From assembly GCF_016920785.2 (NCBI RefSeq), contig NW_024609835.1:20875108-20939107 (forward strand): 64,000 bases of DNA, in the 5' to 3' direction. The notes beneath the pieces were generated by a model that saw only the letters and a list, made by a program, of their open reading frames with translations, ran no database searches and was not told the DNA's origin. The DNA comes from Ixodes scapularis (lineage: Eukaryota; Arthropoda; Arachnida; Ixodida; Ixodidae). Position numbers and translations under genes: made by a program. Positions 25,701 through 37,700 of the stretch are shown one piece after another (the first letter of the stretch is position 1; each line of letters starts with the position of its first letter).

Positions 25701-28700
25701 CAGTTCATTGAAAGGACGAAGTCTGAATCTTGGCTGGTGGGCGTCGTAGATGACTTTGCTGATCACCGTCAGAGGACACAGCAGCATAGCCAGAGCCTGC
25801 ACGCAATCGGTCCATACGACCGCACGGAGACCACCCTGCGTAGAAATAGTAGAATGATATCAACCAAGGTAGCAAGAGCTTAGCCTTCAGACAGGTCTTC
25901 CGTCGAAATTGCTGCTTTAGGCAAACGTGTTTCAGAAACTCCGATATCTATTCGTGTCTTGGTGTGCTATTCCAATCACAGGCAAATTAGAACAACGGGG
26001 CGTGCACCCCAAACGTCCAGCCTCCAAACGCGATGGATATCTTTCGCCATTTTTCGGCAACGTCAGAGCATCGAGCTCTGATTCGAATGATTAGTGGGTA
26101 GACCTAAAGCTTGCTGCATTTGTCTCGAGTGCACTCATCGAACCCGTTAGAACGAGACAGCCAGACAGGGTGGCCAGATGCGGCCGAGCGAATAAGCAAA
26201 GAGTCGTCCCCAACCAAGTCTAAAAACGCGGCGTGGCCTTCGTGAAGAAGCCCAAAACAAGCGGAAGTTAAATAAATGCACACATTCTTGAAAATAGTTT
26301 ATTAATAATAAAATGAGAAAGAGAACTGGCTCAAATACGAAGGTGAACTCACTAAAATACGAAGTCAGCGTGATATGCCACCATCCGCCGTATAGTGGCA
26401 TGGCACGCTGAGTAACATGCTATTGAGCCTCCCTATAACATGCCAGCTTGAGCTCCATTTCTGGTACCGTTCTTGGAGGCGACGACTTGGTGAAGCCCAT
26501 GGTAGTCAAACGTGCACTGGAATGTGGCCGAGAGTTCCTCACGTGTTTTTTTTTTTTTTTTGCGATGTGCTCAACTAGGGTGGCATGATGAGCGCGGATC
26601 TCGCACTTGCACGCTGCTTTGTTATCGTCTCCGGTGACTGGTCGCAGCCAGTCCTTAAGCTATATTTCCGTTTCCCACTCTTTACAATATGTTTTGCCAT
26701 ACTTCGACAACTTCGAAGCCACTTTGCGCAAAATACAATGACTGACGGTAGCTTGCGCCAACGAACCGCGGCGCCAAACGCTCATGCTGTTACCACGTTT
26801 TTGAGTACAAACGTGCTGTCATTGTGCATGACGATCAATAAAATAACAATATTTGCGGGAAAAACGCGAATAAGCCCAAAAAAACGCGACAAGCGACTGG
26901 AAAAATCCGCAAGCGACTCCGTGAAAAAGAGGCCCAAATCCGCTTATAATAAGTGGAACTGGCCACCCTGCAGCCAGAGACCGGACGCCGACATTTCGCG
27001 ATGTAACCTCTTCGACGAGTGTATTGGTGGCAAAGCCAGCTACCGCGGGGACATTCTCACCCTCATCTCTTTGTTTCTCGGCGCATTGGTTTGCACTTGA
27101 GGTGGGACAACTGAAGCTACTCCGTGCCGTTCTCACCTTGTCAGTGACACCAGCTAATGTTTATTTCGCGGCGACTATTTTTTGTTGTGCTTGACATATT
27201 CTTGTTTGTATGTCGTAGTTTATATGGCGCTGCCAGACGGGTATTACACGTTTCTTTTCCCGTTACTTTTCTCTGTCATTTTTGTATTTATTGCGTTGTT
27301 TATTACGGTTTAAGTTCTGTGTTATACCAATAACTCAGTAATTAATTCAAGAAGCAAGTAAAAAAAATATACGGCTCGGTTAGATCATTCCTATGACGTG
27401 AGAAAAAATTATTTACGTAGAACAAAATATTTTGCAACTACAGCGGCCTGGATTTAATTTTTGCTTCTACGCTTCACATTTTTGCTCTCAGGACGCGGAC
27501 GTTTTCGCTGCGCGCTTCAAAGGGAATCAGTTCACTGTACTTATCGCTGTTCTCTTGTCATTAGTTCTTGCTTCTGGGTTAAAATATTGGAATGGTCACT
27601 CAAGCTTTCTAAATGAACCTTGTACTTTAGCTTTCCTTTTTGTCATGTTTATAGTGAATGCATTTTCAAGGGTGTAACTTTTAGCATACAAATTCTCTAT
27701 CGAATGTATATGTTCTACTTGCTTTTACTCACCAATGCCGTGTATAAAGTTCCAACAAAGCCCATCGTCAGAGTAACCCAGATAATCGGAACTGAAAAGG
27801 CTAGAAACACATGTACATGAGAATATATATATAGATATATATACAGGTGTATTTTCTTAGCTTGACAGGTTTGTCTTAAAAAGGCTGTGAAAGCTACAAT
27901 TATGCGGTTTGTGTAGGTGAGTTGTATGGCCAGGGGGACATTGTATATTGGGCTAATCATAACGATCAGTCAGCCAATTAAGTAAAATTTGTGAATTAAC
28001 TTTTTTAAGTACTGAAAACAGTCGTATGGTTTAAATTAGAAACTTTCAGAGCGTCGTCTAAAACCCCTAAATCAGTCATTTTTATAAAGATTTTGAGCGC
28101 GTGACAAGCGCAATAGTGCGCTAAAATTACCACTCGTGGAGCAGGTTTGAAGCACCCCTTTCTATGATCGGTCGATACAGTCGAATTGGTTTATCTTCAG
28201 GAACATGCTGCTTAGCTCTGCGAATAAGTTTATTCCTAAAAAAATACTTACCACCGACTTATCCGCGCCTTGGTTCTCAGTGAAGATAAAGCGCATTTAC
28301 ATAAGAAAAAAAAAAGGTTTATACCGAAAAGCTGTGAACTCAAACATTGATGACACATGGCTTCACTGTAAAGCGTTTTCTAAAGAGTGGAGACATGAAT
28401 TCTAGTTAGCGAAACGCAATTGTTTTTTTCAATGATGACCTGAGAGAGCTAGTAACTGAAAAACCAAAAACATATTTCTCCCTACTCAATCCTACTTTTA
28501 GTGGTGCCAAGCGTCCTGCCGTAGACCCGCTAGATCACCTAATATCACCTGAAGTTATTCATTCGACCTTTAACGCGTATTTCGCTCAGATCTTTACGGG
28601 TGAAACGTTTTGAGCCCCCCTCCTACGTAGTTTAGAAAGCCCGATGGGCATGCACGATATTTACCTCTCCATAAACGGAATTTTGGATATCATTGGGCGA

Positions 28701-31700
28701 CTTCCTCTAAACTTTGCACCTGGTTGTGACGGAATTAAGTCCAGACTTTTAAAAATGACAAAAGCTGCATCGGCCCAATTGCTGCTCTTTATTTTTGAAC
28801 AATCGGTATCTCTTTCCCAACTGCCGCCTGATTCTCTAAATGCGAAAGCAGTACCCATCTTCAAATCAAGGAATCCGAATGAACTAAGTAAAAGTCTGAC
28901 CTATTTTACTGACTAGCGTATCATGCAAAATTATAGAGCACATCGTTTTCAGCAACTTAATGCCACATTTTGATAGTAACAACCTGCTGTTCTCTATTCA
29001 GCATGGATTACGCAAAAATCTATCTTGTATTAGCCAACTATTCGAACTCACCTACGTTCTTTATTGTAACATTCACTCTTTAAAACAAACTGACGCAATA
29101 TTCATAAACTTCTCAATAGCTTTTGACCGCGTTCCTCATAATAGAGTAATATCCAAACTCTTTCATCTGAACGTGAATAATAATACTGTATCCTGGATCA
29201 TGGTAAAGATTGCGCACAAAGAGACGAGGACAAACGAGGAAGGAACACAGAACACAGACAGGCGCGCACTCACAACTCTGGTATATTAAGTGAAGAAAAA
29301 AAAAGATGAAGCACAATTTTTAGAGGGGACAACGGCACCAGGGGGTAAACAGATCAGTCGCAGTCAAATGATCGCAAGAACGCCACTTCTTTTTCGCTCA
29401 AAGCTACGGACGGCTGACTAACGTAGCGATCGGCCAGGCTCAAGATGGTGAACGCCTCGAGCACCTCGCGCGTTTGTTTTTCTTTAAAGCGGCCAATGAT
29501 TGATGTGTTTTTCTAAAAATGGTGTGCACGTACAGGTGTTACAGTGCACCGAAAGGTGACCTCCTACAGTGAATGTTAAAGAAAGTTTGTGCTCTCGTAG
29601 CCGGTCATTCAGACACCGTCCCGTCTGTCCAACTTAGCATCTTCCACATGAAAGAGGAATGCTATGTACAACGCCCGATGAACAGGGAACAAAAGGCCGC
29701 ACATGTTTTTTTGTGGCACGTGTTTTTTCATAATTTTTTCCGCCTTTTCACGTACCTCCCGCCTTTTCACGTACCTTCTAGGTACGTGAAAAGGCGGGAA
29801 AAAATTATCAAAAAACACGTGCCACAAAAAACAGAAGCTGTCTTCGGGAACAAACCACCAGCCACGGCGGACGTCAGGAATTAAAAAAAACAACATACTA
29901 ATTAGCCAGCTAATTAATTAAAATTTGTTAGTTAACTTTTTAATTACTCAAAATAGACATTTGGTTTCAATTAGAAAGTTGCTGAGCGTTATCGAAAACC
30001 AATAAATCAGTCATTTTCAGAAAGACTTGGAGCGCGTGAGAAGAGTAGTAGCGCACTAAAGTTGCCACTCGTGGAGCAGGTACAAGGCAGGGGCTAGATA
30101 AGAGGCCGAAAAATCGCGCGGGCGCCTTACCGCAACCGCTAGCTTTGTACCTGGTCCACGAGTGGTAACTTTAGTGCGCTACTACTCTTCTCACGAGCTC
30201 AGTGTTTCTCAAAATGACTGATTTAGTGATTTTCGATAACGCTCAGCAACTTTTTAATAAAAACCATATGTCTATTTCCACTAATTATTTATTTTATTTA
30301 TTTGGCAATACTATTATTCCGTACAATGGGGACCGTAATAGGGGTGAGCAACAAAAGTGAACATAAAATAGTTACGCAAAACATGGTGTACAACATAACA
30401 TTACCAGCGTACTTTATGGTTATATTATCAGACACAACGGAAACACACTCAAAAAAGAAATACACAAAGGACTGTGAGTGACAGATTTAGATACATAATT
30501 TTTACAATAACTTCTGCAGACCTCTCATAAATTCAGAAAAGGTGTTGGCTGCAGCAGTGCTTTCTGGTAGCGCATTCCACTCCTTTATCGTTCGAGGGAA
30601 ATATGAATTTTTAAAGCAGTTTTTGGCGTAACGATATTCTTCAAGTGTTCTAGTATGTTTGTTTCGAGTAATTCTAGAGGTATGGTGTCTTATCAGTCTA
30701 TCTTTGTCTAGCAGAAATGTCCCGTTTAGAATTAAGTAAAGCATTTTCAAGCGTTTATTCCTCCGCCTTTCTTCCAGTAGACTGATTCCTGCCCTGGATT
30801 ACAGTTCCGTTGGAGAATCTAGCCTCCTACACTTTGAAAAAATAAAGCGCAACGCCAATTTCTGAATCCTCTCTAATTTTAATACTAACTTCTTTGTGCA
30901 CGGGTCTCACACTTCACTAGCATATTCTAAATTTGGCCTTATCATCATTTTAAAAGCTAACAGTTTAGTTTCCGGAGTGGCCACCTTTAACGACCTTCTT
31001 AATGACCAAAGTTTACCTGTAGCTTTCTTAATTATATTATTAATGTGATTGTCCCATCGAAGATCGCTAGTTATAGTTATCCCCAAGCATCTCAGTTCGT
31101 TTACTCTAGACAAAGTCTTTCCGTTTAAGTGGTAGTTATACACCGCGGGAGTTTTCTTACGTGTCATTGACATGCAAACGGTCTTTTCCAGGTTTAAAGA
31201 CATCTGCCAGCTTTCACACCACTTGCTAATTTTTTGTAAACAACCGTTCAACTCGATGGAATCACTGTCATCGTTTATATAATTATATAAAATGCAATCA
31301 TCGGTGAAGAGCCTTGCTTTTACAGTAATGTCACGAAGGACGTCATTTATAAAAATTAAAAATAACAAGGGTCCGAGTACAGATCCCTGTGGGACTCCCG
31401 AGTGCACTTCTCGTAGCATCGAATCATGCCCATCAATACTAACAAACTGCTTTCTAAGAGTCAATAACGCTTCAATCCACCGCAGGAGTGTGGGATTCTT
31501 TAGCAAAGGCTCTAGCTTAAAGGGGCGATGCAACGATTTTTGTATTTTGCGCAAATACCGCTTAGAACGGATCCCTGACGTTAATGACCTGTGAAATACC
31601 CGTTCGTTTTTCACCACACGCAATCGAAGTCGCCGAAAAAAATAAAGAAAAACGAGCAGAGTTCACCCCCTCAACTTGCAGCCAGAACAAGCGGCCACGT

Positions 31701-34700
31701 GACCTGGAGCCGATTATATGCCGCCAATGTTGATCATAGCCATGCCCTGGGGTTGGCAACGCACAGGACACGCGCTGCGTTCTGAACATTGCTATGGTTC
31801 GGCTGTTGTCCTTGCAGCGATTGGACACAGGACACTGTCCGAATGCTTCTCGAGCTATAGATTATCACGAGCCCAAATCGAGTGCCCACGCAGTGCTCGG
31901 GTCCAATCTATGAGCGGCATTCAAATATCGTCACTGGGCGGTACTGCTACCGCCGAGCTACGTCATCAGGTTTTGCGAAGGAGAGATTGAATGAAAACGC
32001 TCGGTTTTGTCCTCGAAAATACAGCGCAACAAAGGGGTTCCTTGATCAATGGCGTTGCGTGCGAGTATCCTTGAGTCGCACTAGTGCCAGTAAGCTCGTG
32101 TAAAGTGAAAAACATTCCAATTGAATATCGATGCACCGCCCCTTTAACAAGCAGCTTATTATGATTCACCTTGTCGAAGGCCTTCTGGAAATCTAAAAAT
32201 ATTATGTCGACCTGGCCTCTATTGTCAAGAGTCGAAGAAAAATCATGAATCAGTTCCGTTAATTGAGTAATGGTAGATAAACCTTTTCTAAACCCGTGCT
32301 GCTTGCTATCAAGTACTTGATAAGCATCTAAAAACGTTTTTATATGCTTTGAAATGACGTGTTCTATCTGTAAGACATGTCGCTTCTGCTGTCACCTTGC
32401 CCACTGGCCATCAGTCCGTTGGGCTGTTCCTTTATAGTCTCGAAGGATGACGTGGATGTGCCTCCGCGGTAGATGATTGGACGATCAAGCACGTGGTCGA
32501 AGACCACGTCTTTGTGCAGATTTTGATGAGGTGTCGTCGGTATATGGATGACTGGCAGCGTTTCGAGCACGTAGTTTTGAAGAATGGTGGTTCCGTGTCG
32601 ATGTCCGTACGCGCCTTCGCATGCCGGTATTCCGTGATGCGACAGCAGCAGCAGCCAGTACTGCACGCAAGAAAAGAGCCATCTGTAAGACATGTCGCTT
32701 CTCCTGTCACCTTGCCCACTGGCCATCAGTCCGTTGGGCTGTTCCTTTATAGTCTCGAAGGCTGGCGTGGATGTGCCTCCGCGGTAGATGATTGGACGAT
32801 CACGCACGTGGTCGAAGACCACGTCTTTGTGCAGATTTTGATGAAGTGTCGCCGGTATATGGATGACTGGCAGCTTTTCGAGCACGTATTTTTGAAGAAT
32901 GGTGGTTCCGTGTCGATGTCCCTACGCGCCTTCGCATGCCGGTATCCCGTGATGCGACAGCAGCAGCAGCCAGTACTGCACGCAAGAAAAGAGCCATCTG
33001 TAAGACATGTCGCTTCTGCTGTCACCTTGCCCTAACTAATTAATTAACTAAAAGCTAATTAACAAATTTTAGTTAATTAACCGGATAACTAGTACGTATT
33101 TGGCGATTCCTGATGTCCACCGTGACTGGTAGTTTTTTTTCCGAAAACGTTTTTTTTTCAAACGTTCTGTGCTTTAGTGGTTTCTTTTCTTTTCGTGCGT
33201 GAAAATTCCCAGCCAGCAAATACGTCAGGCTATACTTCATTTTATCTTAAAGGCAAGCAGAAGAGGTTCTTAAAAATGATTTAGGGGTGAATTCTAGAGT
33301 ATTTTTATCCCGTGAATCTGAATAGACTACTTTTAAAAGACTGCCCCCTGTTGGCAGCTGTGGAATTCGTGAACGTCACGGCAAAGTTTGTGTTTGGTTG
33401 GATTAGAAGGCAAAAACACACCCTCAGACACGATAACGAGCGCAGTGACGTTGCACTTTCGACGCAGTTTGAATGGCTTGTCGGCTTCTAGAGTTGGCCG
33501 CACTCCGACGTTAGCTACCACTGAACTCTATTGTAGTATAGGCTGGATCGCGGACAGCGGCCTCGGCAAGTGGGGCCAAGTGTCGCCACTGGCGGCCATT
33601 GATTGGCACCACCAAATGCATGGTACTCTATGGGGAAAACGAGGAAAAGTGCCGTTTCCCCCGTTTGTAACCTGTTGTCGCCACTGAAACTTTTGGCTGC
33701 TTTTCGTTAAGCCCGTCAAATAGCTTGCGTACAAGCATTAAAACTGACAGCCCTCGCAGTTCTTATCAATAAATATCTTGTGGTCGAGAGCGACTTCGCT
33801 GGGCGAAAAATGTAGTGCAGCTCAATGAGGCGACAATTACATAGAGTTACCGCGGAGTCGGTGGTGGATTTGTTTTGTTGAGTTTAGCAGACGACAAGCT
33901 CGAATCATTTTCAACGCAGAATACGCTCACTCCCGGAAAGTCGCTGTCAAGATGGAACTTCTTTGTCATATTGCCGCGCGCCAAGTAGGCAGCGCGGCCG
34001 TAGCCTAACGGTTATCGCGCTTGCCTCCCACGCGGAAGGCCAGGGTTTGATTCCTGGCTGCGGCTACGCATTTTGGTTTACACTGTAATGTGATGTTCTG
34101 GTGAATTCGAGAACCGTCTAGCTGATTCGAGGTTAGAATGTTCTACGCGTCGAACCTTCTACATCGAATGCTCCAGAAGCCAACGCGTGTACAAAAGCGG
34201 CTCCGCCTGGCAAGCAGGATTCAGTTTCGCCCCAGCGTTCCACTGTGCTGCTACGCCGACTTCGACGCCCGCGACGCTCTGTTATTCTCTTTGTACCCTT
34301 TTAGTTTTGGCACAAGTTCGCCACATTAAACGTTTATTTCTTTCTGTTTATTTATTGTTCCTTTGGTCACCGCCCGTGACGATATTCATAAACTTACGGG
34401 CTTCGCCGAGAATGGTCTAAGTGACGGCAAGTTCCTCCGTTTACTCCACTACGAGAGCAACCTTGACAGCTCAGCCGTAGGTGCTCCCGTATGTCTGACT
34501 TCTTTAATCGGCGTTCGAACGTTTGACAAATACCTATGCGATCTCCAAACAGCCGACATAAGGATCGCAGCACACCATAAAATACTTGCAACCGAGCACA
34601 GCGTACATGCTTCAATATTCTTACTTTTGTGCGTTTCTACCATAGACTTGCGTGTATTGCCTGGTGCCAAGCAATGGCCGCCGGTGGCGACACTGACGGG

Positions 34701-37700
34701 CTCCCGATCCGCGATCCAGCCGACTAAAACAGAGATCAGTGTTAGATACCTTATGAAATAACTTTCACGTTCAACGATGTCAGTAGCTCCGCCATTGTGA
34801 AGTGGTTCTGATCTTTTAATATTCGCCACCTGACTTTCCAAAGGGGTCTAATCACGTTCGTTTTCCCCAAAGATAACTAAACGCGAAAAAAATACCAAAA
34901 ACCTCTGACCAGTTGTTACGGCATAAAATGATCAATCCGCTCACCAAGCGCGTGTCGCTCGTGTGAACAGCGCGTGAAATTGCAAGCTTGCTAGGTAGAT
35001 TGCCACGAATAACGGAAGCAGACCCAGCGAAAATCCCGTGTCATACTGAAAGTTCAGTGAAGGAACTTGTACAAAACAAAAATAATCGAAAGAGACGTTT
35101 AAGACTGCTTACATGTAGGATTGCAAAGGTAATCCTAAGCGCAGCGCATTCCTACAAGCTGCATGCCACGTCTTTGTTTTTCACACGGCGCGCCGGCGGT
35201 GACATCACGCTCCCCTGATGCGCAGGCGCGGCGCACCCGCCGGTTCCACGGCTTCCGTGACGATTCATCTGCGTTGCTGTACTTTTTCACAGCGAAGCTG
35301 TTTATGGCTAGGGTCCCGGGGATTTTTCGTGTGCATCAACAAAAACTTGGTGAAGGCTAGCATCGCCCTCTCTTTGTCATCATTCCAAGCGCTTGCGTGA
35401 ATAACTTCCTTCCTTTCTGCCGGGTGGTGGTCCCGTCGCGCGTGTATAGTTTCATTCGGCTCCTCGGAGCGGCGATAGTCCTCGACATTTATGTGCGTAC
35501 ATTTCGTCACGCTGACCACAGAGCAAGATGATAAATGAGTTCGTACCTTTGTTAAAAATTCTGTGCCACGTCTGTGTCCTGTGCTAAACAGCTTCGCTGG
35601 TCATCCCCTTCAAAAAGGAGAAGATCTCATTATTTATTTTTTCTGTTTTATTTCTGAAGCTCGTCCGCTTTGACCTTTTGCGCCTCGCCGGCTTCCTTGA
35701 CCAAGGATCTGATGTGACGCGTCGCAGCCAAAGCGAATTCCGCTTGTGGGTGCCGTTTTTCGGGAACAGACGGTTACAGACAACGCCGCCTTCGCTCCAT
35801 GAGACAATTAATGCTTTCGCATTAACAAAAACCAGGGTTGTAAAAGTTACTTCAAAAATGTACCTAAGATACAGTTACAGTTACTCATACGAAAATGTAC
35901 CTAGGTGCGTATCTTGCTACTCGCTCAAAAATGTACCTAGGTACAGGTACAGTTTCTTCAAAGGTACTTTTTATTTTCACGTCAAGTATTTTTAAATCTT
36001 TTGTGTGCGGGGATCTACACAAAAACAAGTTTGATAAACGTGCTTTATTGGTGTCAGTTTGAGAAATAAGGCAAAACGCTCTCACCAGAGCATTCGAAGA
36101 CTGTCTTTTTCACTTGAGTGCTCAATTTGACCTCAGAATCAGGACTTCTTCGAAATGTTCATCAGACATCTACGATCGCAGTTCGCTAGCAATTGTTCCT
36201 CCTATGCTAAAAACGCGCTCCACCACCGCACTGCTTGGAAGCCCTCTGTTGAATTTTAAGAACACGCTTTTCAGCAGCGGCATGTGCTCGAAACAGACCA
36301 GACTTCTTGTCGGAGCAAGTTCGGTGTACTGTACAAACTCCTTCTCCCATGGAGCAGATGAGGACGATGTTTCGCAGTTAAAGAAGTGCTCACAGTCTTC
36401 TTCATCCTCACCACTTTGTTCGCCTGACGACGTTTTACTATAGTTGATGTTCGCATAAGTTCGTTCTTTAGATAATCCCAGGCCCGCTTCCATTCCACTT
36501 CGTTGTCTATCCATGCAACCTTAAATTTTGGATGGCATACGGAAGATATTATCAAATGTTTTTCTTCGTCCATACCTGCAAACCTCTTATTGATCGCAGC
36601 GATTAAGCTCTCGACCACCGGGCGGCGGTACCTCAAGTTCTCCGTCAGCAACGCGAACATTTTTTTTGCGAAGTGAAGCCGCTGTAGGCAGGAGATATGC
36701 CATGAACATGCTGTTTTCGCTCTGGAGAAGAGTTATAGCTTGTGCGAGAGGTGTAAACACCTGAACATACTCATCAATAAAGTCAATGTCTGACTTCGTG
36801 AATCCCGGAATTTTAAAATTCTCGCAAACTTCCTTCAAACTTCCACTTGACAAACTAATTCATTCGCCTTAAAGAAAAATTTGAAGAATTTACGCAGGAT
36901 CGCACGCACGACCCTACGGTTGCGAGCCAGACACGCTACCGACTAGGCAACGGAGAGCTTGGGAATGGCACTGCGATCCTGCCATCATTAAAGTGCCTCG
37001 ATATCTGTGTCGGCGTAAAGGCATTATCGCATCGAGTGTTGTTGGCGCGTGCCGAGAAAACACATAAATAAACCTTGCAGGGTAAAATGCCATCGAAGCA
37101 CTGGCAAAAGCTTCTCAATCGCGCCGGGAGTGTTGTATCATAAGAACTAGGTCGTTGTGTGACTCAAGAGCATGAGAAGCGATTGAGAAGGCTATGCGAA
37201 TGGGACCCGATAACCCTATCGAGTTCAACTCTTAAAGGCGAAGGTTAATCGTCCTCCCAGTTTTTTTTTTCTTCACAAACATTTTCAGTTTTGTAAAGTG
37301 CACGCTTGGAGTTGAATTTATTGCGTGGAAACACTACGTGATGTTAAATTGCTTTACGACTAATTATAATTTATTTTCAGTTATAGGTTATATTGTATTT
37401 TCTGCGATTTTGACGAAGTGAATAGAAAAGTACCTGTAAAAAGTAACTTCACTTAGTTACAAGTTACTGGAAAATGTACCTAAGATACAGATACAGATAC
37501 TGAGAAATGAAGGTACCTAGGTTTGTACCTCAGGTACAACAAAAGTACCTAGATACCGATTTACAGTTACTTGTACCTAGGTACTTTACAACCCTGACAA
37601 AGACCGAGCGTCGAGACAGCAGAAAAGTGGGCGGCGATTTGGCGGCGTAACAGCAAGCGAAAGCGAGACTGACTCGACAAAGATCAACGCAGCTCCTTAT

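Larger units (their letters stand above)
35833..37596. mobile_element. hAT transposon with both ends and target duplication
   Basis: Termini CAGGGTTGTAAAAGTTACTT and GGTACTTTACAACCCTG. Flanking 8-mers ACAAAAAC (35825-35832) and ACAAAGAC (37597-37604) differ at one base, as expected for an aged 8-bp duplication. Both ends carry many GTACCTAGGTAC-type palindromes, candidate transposase-binding sites. The interior encodes a decayed hAT transposase on the minus strand. At 1.76 kb it is shorter than typical autonomous hAT elements and lacks the DNA-binding N-terminus. Confidence 0.85.

Noticed and set aside
26585..27100. 171-codon plus-strand frame
   Set aside because: It runs across the right end of the hAT MITE (26970) into unrelated flanking sequence, so it is a chance frame.
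32367..33034. CRISPR-like array
   Set aside because: The repeats are 315 bp and contiguous without spacers, and the genome is eukaryotic.
33996..34066. Genuine host tRNA-Gly gene
   Set aside because: The same sequence lies at the same position in all three LTRs of one family, the acceptor stem is poor, and the anticodon stem has a mismatch.
36897..36964. Functional tRNA gene
   Set aside because: The B-box is degenerate and the arms do not pair well; kept only as a low-confidence tRNA-like sequence.
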